Below, one piece after another: positions 26,788-36,761 of a DNA stretch of 64,000 nt; positions within the stretch are counted from its first letter, which is position 1; each line of letters begins with the position of its first letter. Source of the stretch: Pseudomonas sp. R4-35-07 (GTDB lineage: Bacteria > Pseudomonadota > Gammaproteobacteria > Pseudomonadales > Pseudomonadaceae); the NCBI RefSeq assembly GCF_003852235.1, contig NZ_CP027732.1, forward strand, positions 2,666,001-2,730,000. The letters are read 5' to 3'. The notes under the pieces are model-generated. The model was not told where the DNA came from, did no database searches, and was given only the letters and a program-made list of their open reading frames with translations. Position numbers and translations under genes: made by a program.

Positions 26788-28190
26788 TGAGTAAGGCCCA
26801 GAGCTAGCATTTTCTTGTACAGCGTCGACCGCCCCAGCCCCAATCGCTTGGCGGCCTCCACTACATTCCCTGCGCATGCTTGCAAGGCATCACCGATCAA
26901 CTGCCGATCAAACCGCTCCCGCGCCGCCGCAAACGTCTCACCCTCGGCCGTGGCTACCGCACCACGCGCCACCGGCCTGAACGTGCCAATCGCCGCCCGA
27001 ATCTCCCCGGCGTTCAACACCAGGTCATCACTCAACAACGCCGCCCGCTCAAGGACGTTGCGCAGCTCACGGATATTCCCCGGCCACGCATGCTGCGCTA
27101 ACAGCGTCAGGGCTTCGCGGTCCAGTTCATGCTGGCTGCGCAGTTCTTCGAGGATCGCTTCGCTCAGCGCCGGAATATCTTCCAGCCGCTCACGCAGCGG
27201 CGGCACCTGGATCGGCAACACGTTCAGGCGGTAGTACAAGTCCGCACGGAACTCGCCACGCTTGATCGCCGCTTCCAGGTCCATGGATGTCGCCGCGATC
27301 ACCCGCACATCGCTGTGCAGCATTTCGTTGGACCCCACCGGTTCGAATTCCTTTTCCTGCAGTACCCGCAATAACTTGCTTTGCAGCGGCAGCGGCATGT
27401 CGCCGATTTCATCGAGGAACAGCGTGCCACCCTGGGCGATCTGGAATTTGCCGGGACGGCCCTTGCGGTCGGCGCCGGTGAAGGCGCCCGGGGCGGTGCC
27501 GAAAAATTCAGCTTCGAGCAGGTCGTGGGGGATCGCCGCGCTGTTGATGCTGACGAACGCCTTGTGGGCTCGGGGCGAAGCACCATGGATGGCCTGGGCG
27601 AGCAATTCCTTGCCGGTGCCGGTTTCGCCGAGCAGTAGCACCGGCGATTCGGCGCTGGCACTGCGCCGCGCACGGCGCTTGACTTCAAGGCTGGCGGCGC
27701 TGGTGCCGATAAAGTGCGCGAAGTTGTATTTGCTTTGCCGCGAGCGCAACAGCGAACGCGTGGACGCCAGTTCCTGCTGCATGCTCAGGTAGCGCTCGAT
27801 CAGCGGCGACAGGTTGCGCAGCTCATCGAACAGCGCAAAGCCAATCGCACCGATCACCGCGCCCGCATCGTCGTGGATCGGCAGGCGCATCACCACCAGC
27901 GGGCCCTTGGGCGTATCCTGGATATCCAGCAGAATCGGCCGGTCGTTGCGCACCACCTGGCGCAACAGGCTGTTGGAAATCACCTGCTCGCAGGGTTGGC
28001 CGATGGCCTGCTCGGCGCTCTTGAGGCCGAAACGCTTGGCGTAGCGCTCGTTCATCCAGACGATATTCGCATCACGGTCAACGATCACCGTGCCTTCGCT
28101 GGACTGCTCGATAATCTCGAACAGCGACTGAATGGCCAGGCCGCGAACGTGTTGGTAGTCCTTGAGGTTTTCGGTGGTGTTCATAGTCAT
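26778..28190 (-). CDS. hbcR: Sigma54-dependent activator of 3-hydroxybutyrate catabolism (HbcR-like)
   Basis: This 470-aa enhancer-binding protein has an N-terminal PAS sensor domain (EGTVIVDRDANIVWMNERYAKRF near residue 40). It then has an AAA+ domain with Walker A GETGTGKE, the sigma54-contact loop GAFTGAD and Walker B GGTLFLDEIGD, and a C-terminal Fis-type HTH (GNVVEAAKRLGLGRSTLYKKM). ATG 28190 is used; a second ATG lies two codons on. It corresponds in context to PA2005/HbcR of P. aeruginosa and should activate the adjacent permease-bdhA-synthetase operon. Confidence 0.85.
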   Translation of the reverse strand: MTMNTTENLKDYQHVRGLAIQSLFEIIEQSSEGTVIVDRDANIVWMNERYAKRFGLKSAEQAIGQPCEQVISNSLLRQVVRNDRPILLDIQDTPKGPLVVMRLPIHDDAGAVIGAIGFALFDELRNLSPLIERYLSMQQELASTRSLLRSRQSKYNFAHFIGTSAASLEVKRRARRSASAESPVLLLGETGTGKELLAQAIHGASPRAHKAFVSINSAAIPHDLLEAEFFGTAPGAFTGADRKGRPGKFQIAQGGTLFLDEIGDMPLPLQSKLLRVLQEKEFEPVGSNEMLHSDVRVIAATSMDLEAAIKRGEFRADLYYRLNVLPIQVPPLRERLEDIPALSEAILEELRSQHELDREALTLLAQHAWPGNIRELRNVLERAALLSDDLVLNAGEIRAAIGTFRPVARGAVATAEGETFAAARERFDRQLIGDALQACAGNVVEAAKRLGLGRSTLYKKMLALGLTQSR

Positions 28191-28257
28191 AGCGCCGATT
28201 GATGGTCCAGCAGGTGAAGCGTGGCGAGGGAGCCCGCTCGCCACTATAAACGCGCTT

Positions 28258-29829
28258 CTACAAGGGGATGTGTGCGGCAGCCAACAGTTCCTTGGTGTAG
28301 GGATGCTGCGGCGCTTCGAACACGGCATGGCTGGGGCCGCGCTCTACCACTTTGCCGTCCTTGACCACGATCATATCGTGGGCCATTGCCCGCACCACCG
28401 CCAGGTCATGGCTGATGAACAGGTAGGTCAGGCCGTATTTCTCCTGCAGTTCGCGCAACAAGGCCACCACTTGTTTTTGCACCGTACGGTCCAGCGCCGA
28501 GGTCGGTTCATCCAGCAGCATCAACGCCGGCTTTAGCACCAGCGCCCGGGCGATAGCAATGCGCTGGCGCTGGCCACCGGAAAACTCATGGGGGTAACGG
28601 TGCCGGCTGGCAGGGTCCAGGCCGACGTCCTTGAGCACCTGGATCACCTGCGCTTCGCGCGCGTCGAGGCTGCACGGGGCGTGGACTTCCAGGCCCTCGC
28701 TGATGATCTGTTGCACCGACATGCGCGGGCTGAGGCTGCCATACGGGTCCTGGAACACCACCTGCATCTGCTTGCGCCATGGGCGCATCTGCCGGTGGTT
28801 GAGCGGGTCGAGGGCCTCGCCCTGGAAGCGGATGCTGCCGGTGGAATCGAGCAGGCGCAGGATCGCCTGGCCCAGGGTCGACTTGCCCGAGCCGGACTCC
28901 CCGACAATCCCCAGGGTCTTGCCGCGTTGCACACTGAGGCTGATACCGTCCACCGCCCGCAGGTAGCGCTTGGGTCGCAGCAGCCCGCCGCCGAGAGCAA
29001 ACCGCACGCTCAGGTCGTTCACCTGCAATACGGTCTCGCGCTCTTCGCCGCACAACACTTCAGCCGAAGGCTCGGCGTCCAGCAGCAAGCGGCTGTAGGG
29101 GTGCTGTGGCGCGGCAAACAAGGCCTGGCAGTCGGCCTGCTCGACGATCTCGCCGGCGCGCATCACGCACACCCGCTGGGCAATGCTGCGCACCAGGTTG
29201 AGGTCATGGCTGATTAGCAGCAGTGACATGCCCAGGCGTTGCTGCAACGACTTGAGCAGCAGCAGGATCTTGCGCTGCACGGTCACGTCCAGCGCGGTGG
29301 TGGGTTCGTCGGCAATCAGCAGCTCCGGCTCGCAGGCCAGGGCCATGGCGATCATCACCCGCTGGCGCTGGCCTCCGGAGAGTTGATGGGGGTAGGCCTT
29401 GAGCCGCTCCTGGGGTTTCTGGATGCCGACCAGGTCGAGCAGCTCGAGGATACGCGCCTGCGCCGCCTTGCCGCCCAGGCCCTTGTGCAGCAGCAGGGTC
29501 TCGCCGATCTGCTTTTTGATCGTATGCAGCGGGTTCAGCGAGGTCATCGGCTCCTGGAAGATCATGGCAATACGGTTGCCGCGCAGCTTTTGCAGGGCCT
29601 TAGGCGACGCGCCCATCAGCTCCTGGCCGCGATACTTCACCGAGCCTGTGCTGAGCGTGCCGGCTTCGGGCAGCAGTTGCAGGATCGAATGAGCGGTCAC
29701 CGACTTGCCCGAGCCCGACTCACCCACCAGCGCCAGGCACTCGCCGGGGCGCACGTCCAGGTTCACATTGCGCACCACGGTGTGGCCGCTGAACGCCACG
29801 CTGAGGTCACGGATTTCGATCAGGTTCAT
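28258..29829 (-). CDS. yejF: Peptide ABC transporter, duplicated ATPase (YejF-type)
   Basis: This 523-aa protein fuses two oligopeptide-type ABC domains. Walker A motifs are [13 protein letters not shown] near residue 36 and [13 protein letters not shown] near residue 328, with signatures [14 protein letters not shown] and [14 protein letters not shown]. Each Walker B is followed by the oligopeptide-family motif. It powers the YejABE importer, which takes up peptides including microcin C in enteric bacteria. It lies 10 nt after yejE. Confidence 0.92.
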   Translation of the reverse strand: MNLIEIRDLSVAFSGHTVVRNVNLDVRPGECLALVGESGSGKSVTAHSILQLLPEAGTLSTGSVKYRGQELMGASPKALQKLRGNRIAMIFQEPMTSLNPLHTIKKQIGETLLLHKGLGGKAAQARILELLDLVGIQKPQERLKAYPHQLSGGQRQRVMIAMALACEPELLIADEPTTALDVTVQRKILLLLKSLQQRLGMSLLLISHDLNLVRSIAQRVCVMRAGEIVEQADCQALFAAPQHPYSRLLLDAEPSAEVLCGEERETVLQVNDLSVRFALGGGLLRPKRYLRAVDGISLSVQRGKTLGIVGESGSGKSTLGQAILRLLDSTGSIRFQGEALDPLNHRQMRPWRKQMQVVFQDPYGSLSPRMSVQQIISEGLEVHAPCSLDAREAQVIQVLKDVGLDPASRHRYPHEFSGGQRQRIAIARALVLKPALMLLDEPTSALDRTVQKQVVALLRELQEKYGLTYLFISHDLAVVRAMAHDMIVVKDGKVVERGPSHAVFEAPQHPYTKELLAAAHIPL

Positions 29830-29839
29830 ACGCAGTCAC

Positions 29840-30862
29840 TCATGAGCGAGGGTCGAAGGCATCACGCAACGCCTCGCCGATAAACACCAGCAGCGACAGG
29901 ATCAGCGCCAGGGTGAAAAACGCCGTCAGGCCCAGCCATGGGGCTTGCAGGTTCTGCTTGCCCTGGGCGATCAACTCGCCCAGCGACGCACTGCCGGCCG
30001 GCATGCCGAAGCCGAGGAAATCCAGGGCGCTCAAGGTCGAAATCGCCCCGGTCAGGATGAACGGTAAATAGCTCAAGGTGGCGGTCATGGCATTGGGCAG
30101 GATATGCCGGCCAATGATCTTGCCGTCGCCCAGGCCCAGGGCGCGCGCGGCCTTGACGTACTCCAGGTTGCGCCCGCGCAGGAACTCGGCGCGCACCACA
30201 TCCACCAGCGCCAGCCAGGAAAACAGCGCCATGATGCCCAGCAACCACCAGAAATTCGGCTCGACAAAGCCTGACAGGATAATCAGCAGGTACAGCACCG
30301 GCAGGCCCGACCACACCTCCAGGATGCGTTGCCCCAGCAAGTCTACCCAGCCGCCGTAGTAACCCTGCAATGCCCCGGCGGCGATGCCGATGGCGGCGCT
30401 GATCGCGGTCAGCGCAAGGGCAAACAGGATCGACACCCGTGCGCCGAAGATCACCCGCGCCAGCACATCCCGCGATTGGTCATCGGTGCCCAGCCAATTC
30501 ACCGTCGACGGCGGGCTGGGGGCAGGGCGGGCCAGCTCGTAGTTGGGTGTATCGTCGCTGAACGGGATCGGCGGGAACCACATCCAGCCGCCGTCCTGCT
30601 TTATCAGCTTCTGCACGTAGTCACTGCGGTAGTCGGCCTGGAACGGCAACTGCCCGCCGAACTGCTGTTCGGTGTAGCGCTTGAATACCGGGAAATACAG
30701 CTCGTGCTTGAAACTGAGCACCAGCGGCTTGTCGTTGGCGATCAACTCGCCACCCAGGGTCAGGATAAACAAACCAATAAATAGCCAAAGTGACCACCAA
30801 CCGCGACGGTTCTTCTTGAAGCGCTCGAAACGCCGACGAGCCACGGGTGACAGATTGAGCAT
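29840..30862 (-). CDS. yejE: Peptide ABC transporter permease (YejE-type)
   Basis: This 340-aa inner-membrane permease has an N-terminal helix after a basic stretch (RRRFERFKKNRRGWWSLWLF), a long periplasmic segment and then DppC/OppC-type membrane helices. The docking loop is ARALGLGDGKIIGRHILPNA. The periplasmic insert with LGTDDQSRDVLARVIFGAR is typical of the family. Its start overlaps the yejB stop (TGATG), indicating coupling. Confidence 0.92.
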   Translation of the reverse strand: MLNLSPVARRRFERFKKNRRGWWSLWLFIGLFILTLGGELIANDKPLVLSFKHELYFPVFKRYTEQQFGGQLPFQADYRSDYVQKLIKQDGGWMWFPPIPFSDDTPNYELARPAPSPPSTVNWLGTDDQSRDVLARVIFGARVSILFALALTAISAAIGIAAGALQGYYGGWVDLLGQRILEVWSGLPVLYLLIILSGFVEPNFWWLLGIMALFSWLALVDVVRAEFLRGRNLEYVKAARALGLGDGKIIGRHILPNAMTATLSYLPFILTGAISTLSALDFLGFGMPAGSASLGELIAQGKQNLQAPWLGLTAFFTLALILSLLVFIGEALRDAFDPRS

Positions 30863-31920
30863 CAGGCGTTCCTCGCAGCGAAGTCGATACGCGGGTCCAC
30901 CAGGGTGTAACAGAGGTCGCCGATGAGTTTTATCAAGAGGCCGAACAGGGTGAAGATAAACAACGAACCAAACACCACCGGGTAGTCCCGTGAGACAGCC
31001 GCCTCATAGCTCATGCGGCCCAGGCCGTCGAGGGAGAAGATCACTTCGATCAGCAGGGAACCGGCGAAGAATACGCTGATGAACGCTTGGGGAATCCCGG
31101 AAATCACCAGCAGCATCGCGTTGCGAAACACATGGCCGTACAGCACGCGGCGTTCGCTCAAGCCCTTGGCGCGCGCGGTGACCACGTACTGCCGGGTAAT
31201 TTCGTTGAGGAACGAGTTTTTGGTGAGGATGGTCAAGGTGGCGAACCCGCCGATCACCAGTGCCGTGACCGGCAATACCAGGTGCCAGAAATAGTCGGCG
31301 ATCTTGCCCACGGTGCTCAGTGTTTCGAAATTTTCCGACACCAACCCGCGCACTGGGAACCAGTTCAGCGACGTGCCGCCGGCAAACACCACGATCAGAA
31401 ACATCGCAAACAGGAACGCCGGCATCGCATAGCCGATGACTATGGCGGTGCTGCTCCACACATCGAAGCTGCTGCCATGGCGCACCGCCTTGCGGATGCC
31501 CAAGGGAATCGACACCAGGTAAGTGATCAAGGTGGCCCACAGGCCGAGGGAAATGGTGACCGGCATCTTTTCCAGGATCAGGTCGATCACCGTCGAGCCG
31601 CGAAAGAAGCTGTTGCCGAAGTCCAGTTGGGCGTAGCTCTTGAGCATCAGCCACAGGCGTTCCGGTGCAGGCTTGTCGAAGCCGTATTGCTTTTCGATGT
31701 CCTTGATCAGCTTCGGGTCCAGGCCACGACTGGCCCGCGAGCCGCTGATACCTTCGCCTGCGCCGCCGCCCACACCACCGCCGCCGATGCCTTGCAAGTG
31801 GGCGATGGCTTGTTCCACCGGCCCTCCGGGCGCGGCCTGCACGATCACGAAATTCACCAGCAGGATGATCACCAGGGTCGGGATGATCAGCAGCAGGCGC
31901 CGCACGATATAGGCAAACAT
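30862..31920 (-). CDS. yejB: Peptide ABC transporter permease (YejB-type)
   Basis: This 352-aa DppB/OppB-type permease begins [16 protein letters not shown], which is the family start, and has a glycine-rich periplasmic loop ([14 protein letters not shown]) and the coupling loop [23 protein letters not shown] 31920 is chosen over the upstream frame because it forms a TGATG overlap with yejA. It forms a heterodimer with YejE. Confidence 0.92.
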   Translation of the reverse strand: MFAYIVRRLLLIIPTLVIILLVNFVIVQAAPGGPVEQAIAHLQGIGGGGVGGGAGEGISGSRASRGLDPKLIKDIEKQYGFDKPAPERLWLMLKSYAQLDFGNSFFRGSTVIDLILEKMPVTISLGLWATLITYLVSIPLGIRKAVRHGSSFDVWSSTAIVIGYAMPAFLFAMFLIVVFAGGTSLNWFPVRGLVSENFETLSTVGKIADYFWHLVLPVTALVIGGFATLTILTKNSFLNEITRQYVVTARAKGLSERRVLYGHVFRNAMLLVISGIPQAFISVFFAGSLLIEVIFSLDGLGRMSYEAAVSRDYPVVFGSLFIFTLFGLLIKLIGDLCYTLVDPRIDFAARNA

Positions 31921-33779
31921 CAGCGCGCATCCCCGCGTTTTTTCAGCTCGGCTTGCATCTGCTCGTTGGTCAGTGGCGTCGGGCTGACTTCCCACCAGGT
32001 TTCCAGGGCTTCATCGTTTTTCGCCTCGATGGCTGGGCGGCCGAAGCGGTTCCACCACGCGGCGGAGGTGCCGGGCGGGTAATAGTTGGGAATCCACAGG
32101 TAGTTCCACTGCAGCACCCGGTCCAGTGCGTGCGCATAGGTGAGCATCTGTGCCTGGGTGTCGGCCTTGACCAGGCCCTTGATCAGGCGGTCGACGGCCG
32201 GGTCCTGGAGCGCCATGTAATTGTTGGCGCCCGGATCGAACGCGGCGGCGGAACCGAAGAAATTGTACAGCTCCATGCCCGGCGAGGTGGTGACCGGAAA
32301 ACCGGTGACGATCATGTCGTAGTCCCGCGCCATCAAGCGGTTGACGTACTGGGAGGAGTCGATGCGGCGGATATTCAAGGTGATGCCGATCTGCGCCAAG
32401 TTGCGTTTGTACGGCAGCAGCAGACGTTCCAGGCCCGCCTGGGCGTTGAGGAAGGTGAACTCTAACGGCTCGCCCTCGGCGTTGACCAGCTTATCGCCTT
32501 CAGGCTTCCAGCCCGCTTCTTCCAGCAGGGCCAGGGCCTGCAACTGTTTGTCACGGATCATGCCGCTGCCATCGGTAACGGGCGCCTTGAATACCTGGGT
32601 GAACACCTCATCGGGAATCTGCCCGCGCAACGGTTCCAGGATCGCCAGTTCTTCCTGGGTCGGTAACTGGGTGGCGGCGAGCGGGCTGTTGGAGAAATAG
32701 CTCTGCTGGCGGATATACAGGTTGCGCATCATCTGCCGGTTGGCCCATTCGAAATCCCACAGCATGGCCAGGGCCTGGCGCACGCGGCGGTCCTTGAACA
32801 TCGGGTTTTGCACATTGAAGACATAGCCCTGGGCCGGTTGCGGCATCTCCTTGGCCAAATGCGCGCGTTGCAGGCGGCCATCGTCAAGGGCCGGGCCGTT
32901 ATAACCGGTGGAGTAGCCGGTGGCGGAAAACTCCCGATTGAAGTCGTAGGCACCGCCGCGCAGCACCTGGCGCGCCACTTCGGTGTCGCCGAAATACTCA
33001 AGGCTCAGGTGATCGAAGTTGTACAGGCCACGGCTGACCGGCAAGTCCTTGCCCCACCAATCGGGGTCGCGAGTAAAAGTGATGGTGTTGCCGGAGTCGA
33101 TCTTGCTGACCTTGTACGGGCCACTGCCCAGTGGGGCTTCATAGCCGCCGCCGTTGGCGAAGTCGCGGCTCTTCCACCAATGTTCGGGGAACACCGGCAG
33201 GGTGGCGAGATCCAGGGGCAGGGTGCGGTTTTCATTGCTGGAAAAGTCGAAACGCACCTGGCGCTCGTTTTCGACTTCGACATGCTTGACGTCGGCGAAC
33301 AGCGTGCGAAAACGCAGGCTGCCTTGGGTCATCAACAAGTCGAAGCTGTAGCGCACGTCTTCGGCGGTGATCGGTTTGCCGTCGGCAAATCGCGCCTTGG
33401 GATTGAGGTAGAACCGCAGCGACAGGCCGTCGTCGGCGCGTTCCATCTTCTGAGCGACCAGGCCGTAGACCGTGTAGGGCTCGTCCAGGGAGCGCTGGGC
33501 CAGAGGCGCATAAACCCAGCCATCGACCTGGGAGACACCGATGCCTTTATCGACATACGGCAATACGTGGTCAAAGCGCCCGATTTCCAGGGCGGAGCGG
33601 CGCAGGCTGCCGCCTTTGGGGGCATTGGGGTTGGCATAGTCGAAATGGCTGAAGCCGTCCGGGTACTTGGCCGGCTCGCCATACACCGTGAGGGACGCTT
33701 GTGGCGCCGCGATCACGGCGTTGCTGGTCAGGAACACGACCAGGGTGATGCTGAACAGTCTGGGAAAAGCCAATCGCAT
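31920..33779 (-). CDS. yejA: Peptide ABC transporter periplasmic binding protein (YejA-type)
   Basis: This 619-aa family-5 solute-binding protein has a Sec signal peptide (cleavage near VIAAPQ) and the long two-lobe body typical of YejA/OppA, including [26 protein letters not shown] [15 protein letters not shown]. It supplies peptides to YejBEF. Being first in the leftward operon, its promoter should lie in 33780-33850, where no strong match was recognised. Confidence 0.9.
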   Translation of the reverse strand: MRLAFPRLFSITLVVFLTSNAVIAAPQASLTVYGEPAKYPDGFSHFDYANPNAPKGGSLRRSALEIGRFDHVLPYVDKGIGVSQVDGWVYAPLAQRSLDEPYTVYGLVAQKMERADDGLSLRFYLNPKARFADGKPITAEDVRYSFDLLMTQGSLRFRTLFADVKHVEVENERQVRFDFSSNENRTLPLDLATLPVFPEHWWKSRDFANGGGYEAPLGSGPYKVSKIDSGNTITFTRDPDWWGKDLPVSRGLYNFDHLSLEYFGDTEVARQVLRGGAYDFNREFSATGYSTGYNGPALDDGRLQRAHLAKEMPQPAQGYVFNVQNPMFKDRRVRQALAMLWDFEWANRQMMRNLYIRQQSYFSNSPLAATQLPTQEELAILEPLRGQIPDEVFTQVFKAPVTDGSGMIRDKQLQALALLEEAGWKPEGDKLVNAEGEPLEFTFLNAQAGLERLLLPYKRNLAQIGITLNIRRIDSSQYVNRLMARDYDMIVTGFPVTTSPGMELYNFFGSAAAFDPGANNYMALQDPAVDRLIKGLVKADTQAQMLTYAHALDRVLQWNYLWIPNYYPPGTSAAWWNRFGRPAIEAKNDEALETWWEVSPTPLTNEQMQAELKKRGDAR

Positions 33780-33855
33780 TATCAGCCTTGAGCGCGGATG
33801 AACAAAAATAGAGAGCTGTACGTTAACGGCTTAAGCGTCGTCAGTCATCACATGC

Positions 33856-33885
33856 ACAACGGCCCGCCAAATGGCGGGCCGTTGT
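33856..33885 (-). terminator. Hairpin terminator downstream of the second parvulin gene
   Basis: ACAACGGCCCGCC and its complement GGCGGGCCGTTGT form a perfect 13-bp stem with an AAAT loop. It lies 24 nt past the end of the parvulin gene and upstream of yejA. No strong U-tract follows on the minus strand. Confidence 0.6.
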
Positions 33886-33908
33886 CTACAACATCAGCAC
33901 AGACTGAA

Positions 33909-34190
33909 TCAGTCCTGGCGGCTGGTGACTTCCAGCAGGTGATAACCGAACTGGGTTTTCACCGGGCCTTGTACGGTATTGACTGGGGCGCTGAACACCA
34001 CGCTGTCGAATTCCTTGACCATCTGGCCGGGACCGAACGAACCCAGGTCGCCGCCTTGACGGCTGGACGGGCAGCTGGAGTTGGCTTTGGCGACTTCTGC
34101 GAAATCAGCGCCGCCTTCGATCTGGGACTTGAGTTCGTTGCACTTGTCTTCAGTGGAAACGAGGATGTGGCGGGCGGTGGCTTTGGCCAT
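33909..34190 (-). CDS. ppiC: Parvulin-type peptidyl-prolyl isomerase (PpiC-like), copy 2
   Basis: This 93-aa single-domain parvulin has ARHILVSTEDKCNELK, NSSCPSSRQGGDLG and FGYHLLEVTSRQD, closely parallel to the copy at 19220-19495. It is a cytoplasmic prolyl isomerase. The ATG is preceded by an AAGGAG-type site. It is separated from the upstream DUF1543 gene by a hairpin, so it is probably expressed alone. Confidence 0.92.
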   Translation of the reverse strand: MAKATARHILVSTEDKCNELKSQIEGGADFAEVAKANSSCPSSRQGGDLGSFGPGQMVKEFDSVVFSAPVNTVQGPVKTQFGYHLLEVTSRQD

Positions 34191-34275
34191 GGGAAATAAC
34201 TCCTTGAGTAAAAAAACGGTGAGCCTACCGGATTCAGGCGGTTATTTCCTGGCAAAGTTCCGTCTACTTGCCTGA

Positions 34276-34300
34276 GCGGGCCGGAAGCAGCCTGGCCCGC
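34276..34300 (-). terminator. Hairpin downstream of the DUF1543 gene
   Basis: GCGGGCC and GGCCCGC pair across an 11-nt loop, 6 nt beyond the DUF1543 stop codon. The lack of a U-tract makes this a moderate call. Confidence 0.4.
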
Positions 34301-34305
34301 GGGGT

Positions 34306-34800
34306 TCAGGCCAAAACGATGTAGTCGTTCTGTTGGATGATGGCGGCGTGCGGGCCTTGTACAAGATGCACATAACGGCCGTCCACCAGGTCGATGGGCA
34401 GGCAGTCGTCGATATCCATTACCGCGTCGGTGTGGGCCTGGGACCAGTGGCGCAACAGGTGCTGCTTGCCCTTGCTCATCGCTTCGCGCTTGTCGCGCGC
34501 CACCAGCAACAGGTAGTGATGCGCCTCGCCGAAGCGGTTGGCCTCATAGCCGCCGAGGTTGATGAAATACAAGCGAGGCGCATCGCCATGCGGCGCCAAT
34601 TGGCTGAACTCGACCTTCCAGCCGTCGACACCATCGACCGCCATCCACGAATCGATGTGCACGCCCTTGGGGCTGCCAAACCAGGCGTCGCGCAATTGCG
34701 GGTAGGTGGCCTGTAGCGTGTCCGCCACGGCAAACGCGACATCGTGTACTTCGATCCGGGCCCTGGGGTGCTTGCCCCCGAGCATCACAACAAACAGCAT
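34306..34800 (-). CDS. DUF1543-family protein
   Basis: This 164-aa protein starts MLFVVMLGGKHPRARIEVHDV, as DUF1543 proteins do, and contains a second half-repeat (DAVMDIDDCLPIDLV). It has no signal or membrane segment. Function is unknown. It is divergent from the aldo-keto reductase gene, with about 105 nt between the starts. Confidence 0.8.
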   Translation of the reverse strand: MLFVVMLGGKHPRARIEVHDVAFAVADTLQATYPQLRDAWFGSPKGVHIDSWMAVDGVDGWKVEFSQLAPHGDAPRLYFINLGGYEANRFGEAHHYLLLVARDKREAMSKGKQHLLRHWSQAHTDAVMDIDDCLPIDLVDGRYVHLVQGPHAAIIQQNDYIVLA

Positions 34801-34906
34801 TGCGGGTGATTCCTGGCGATTGATCAGAGGCCAACCATACTGCGATTGAACCCTTTTGTCCGGTCAATGCCACACTGTTAATCCGCGAACTCATCAGGAG
34901 GTTGTC

Positions 34907-35728
34907 ATGCGTACTATCGATCTGGCCGGTGTTCCCGTCCCTGTCATCGGCCAGGGAACCTGGCGCATGGGCGAAGACCCAAACCAGCGCCGTGCCGAAG
35001 TGGCCGCCTTGCAGCTGGGTATCGACGAACGCCTGACCCTGATCGATACCGCTGAAATGTACGGCGAAGGCGGTGCGGAGGAGGTGGTCGGCGAGGCCAT
35101 CAAGGGCCGCCGCGACCGGGTATTTTTGGTAAGCAAGGTCTATCCGCACAACGCCAGCAGCCAAGGCGTGCCCCGCGCCTGCGAAGCCAGTCTTCAGCGC
35201 CTGGGCACCGACTACATCGATCTGTACCTGCTGCATTGGCGCGGCCAGTACCCCCTTGCAGAAACTGTCGAAGCGTTCGAGCGTCTGCGCGAAGCTGGCA
35301 AAATCGGCCGTTGGGGTGTTTCCAACTTTGATGTGGCAGACCTGCAGGAACTGGCGTCCCCCGCGTGTGCGACCAACCAGGTGCTCTACAACATTGAAGA
35401 ACGTGGTATTGAGTTCGACCTGCTGCCATGGTGGCAACAGCACCATCTGCCCTTGATGGCTTACTGCCCGATTGCCCAGGGCGGCAAGCTGTTGGCGAGC
35501 CCGACGCTCAAGCAGATTGCCCATCGTCATGAGGCCACCCCCGCGCAAGTCTCTCTAGCCTGGGTTTTGCGTCAAGAAGGTGTGATCGCCATCCCCAAGG
35601 CAGTAACGCCCGAGCACATACGGCAAAATGCCGCTGCTGCGAAGCTGGTGTTGGACGAACATGACCTGGACGCGATCGACCGCGTTTTTGGCGCCCCCAA
35701 GCGCAAGCACCCGCTGGCGATGGTGTAG
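34907..35728 (+). CDS. Aldo-keto reductase
   Basis: This 273-aa TIM-barrel oxidoreductase has the catalytic tetrad: Asp in TLIDTAEMYGEGGAEE, Tyr in EMYGEG, Lys in FLVSKVYPHN and His in DLYLLHWR. It has the cofactor region PKAVTPEHIRQNAAA near the C-terminus. ATG 34907 follows a strong AGGAGG site. It should reduce carbonyl compounds with NADPH; the substrate cannot be told. It converges on hcp. Confidence 0.9.
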   Translation: MRTIDLAGVPVPVIGQGTWRMGEDPNQRRAEVAALQLGIDERLTLIDTAEMYGEGGAEEVVGEAIKGRRDRVFLVSKVYPHNASSQGVPRACEASLQRLGTDYIDLYLLHWRGQYPLAETVEAFERLREAGKIGRWGVSNFDVADLQELASPACATNQVLYNIEERGIEFDLLPWWQQHHLPLMAYCPIAQGGKLLASPTLKQIAHRHEATPAQVSLAWVLRQEGVIAIPKAVTPEHIRQNAAAAKLVLDEHDLDAIDRVFGAPKRKHPLAMV

Positions 35729-35736
35729 CGCGAGCA

Positions 35737-35763
35737 GGAACGGCACCTTCCCTGGGCCGTTCC
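35737..35763. terminator. Hairpin between convergent aldo-keto reductase and hcp genes
   Basis: GGAACGGC and GCCGTTCC form an 8-bp stem in the 49-nt gap between two convergent genes, so it could serve both strands. Confidence 0.4.
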
Positions 35764-35777
35764 CGCCACCGCCGCGG

Positions 35778-36293
35778 TTAGCCGGCTACCGGACTGCGCC
35801 AGTCGTCCGAGCCTGAAGTGCCGGCTACTTCATGGGTCCAGACGATCTTGCGATAGGTGAAATACACGTCCTCCAGATGGGTGAAGTGGGCGTTGTCCGG
35901 GTCCTGGCAGTTGGGCATGCGCGACTGGATGTCCACGATCGTCGCGCCTTCCAGTTCAATGGTGAAGTAGTGCTCCTGGGTGCCTGCCGAAGAGGTGCGA
36001 AACCATTCCAACCGGCATGACACTTCTTCCCCCGAGGTCAGTGCGCTGAATAGCAGGGGCGAGGATTTGTCGAAGACCTTGCTGATCATCAGCGGTTTAT
36101 GCACGCGCTGGCCGGTAGGCTGGCCCGATTGCGGGTCGCGGGGAATGATCACCTGATGGGCAAATGCCTGCACCAGAATCTGATCCTCGTGGCCTTCCTG
36201 ATAAATGTTGCCTACCGAGTCCTGGGTAAATGTACCTGCGGTGATCAAACCTTGTTTGACACCGGTGACTGAGAGGTACGCGGGTGTTGGCAT
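35778..36293 (-). CDS. hcp: T6SS tube protein Hcp (Hcp2-like)
   Basis: This 171-aa protein is an Hcp family member (T6SS tube and secreted component), with PTPAYLSVTGVKQG at the start, the QEGHEDQILVQAF motif near residue 33 and a C-terminal WTHEVAGTSGSDDW. The length matches the Hcp2 type. ATG 36293 removes an untypical extension. It is divergent from the T6SS operon, with a sigma54-like promoter candidate about 70 nt upstream. It hexamerises into the inner tube and is exported. Confidence 0.93.
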   Translation of the reverse strand: MPTPAYLSVTGVKQGLITAGTFTQDSVGNIYQEGHEDQILVQAFAHQVIIPRDPQSGQPTGQRVHKPLMISKVFDKSSPLLFSALTSGEEVSCRLEWFRTSSAGTQEHYFTIELEGATIVDIQSRMPNCQDPDNAHFTHLEDVYFTYRKIVWTHEVAGTSGSDDWRSPVAG

Positions 36294-36761
36294 GACGGGT
36301 TTCCTTGTCTGATTGAGTAGGTGCTCCCGAGCGATGAAGTTGTCGGCCGGGTGAAATGCCTTTAACAAAAAGCGTGCCTGAAAGTGCGTGGGTCAATGAA
36401 ATCAAGGTGTAGAAAGTTAGAGCGTTTCATAGGGGGCTGATTTTGCGGGTTTTTAGTATTTTAAGTTGCACATAAGTGCGCAGTTAGTTGCTCATGGTGA
36501 GAAGTGAGTAATCAGGCGCAGTTGGCGGTGATCGCGGGCTATTTAACTTGATTAAGTGCGCAAATTACTGCGCAGGCCTTGATTTTAGAGGGCTCGTAGG
36601 AAATTCCTTAAGTGTAGTGCTATGGCTTGCTGGCTGTTTTTTTGATGGCTAAGGTTCGTTCACTTCGTTGTGTGTTGAACGAGGGTTAAGCGCAGCTCTG
36701 CTACGCATTTCCCAGCATCAAGTTTGCCTATTCAGCCTTCATAGTTGTGTGCAGCCCAAAA
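36294..36761. promoter_or_regulatory. Divergent hcp-tssA control region with a duplicated 22-nt motif
   Basis: This 468-nt AT-richer spacer carries two near-identical motifs of the form TAAGTGCGCA-N6-TGCKCA, at 36473-36494 and 36553-36574. A GCAC-ATAA-GTGC dyad overlaps the first. TGCGCA is self-complementary, so each copy is dyad-like. They lie 80 nt apart in the middle of the region and are good candidates for sites of the T6SS activator Sfa. That role is inferred. Confidence 0.5.
36366..36381 (-). promoter_or_regulatory. Sigma54-like promoter candidate for hcp
   Basis: The minus strand reads AGGCACGCTTTTTGTT. It matches GGCAC-N5-TTG but has T instead of C at the -12 GC dinucleotide. It is about 70 nt before the hcp ATG. 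An activator of the sigma54 class (Sfa) is encoded in the T6SS cluster. The -12 mismatch keeps confidence low. Confidence 0.35.
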
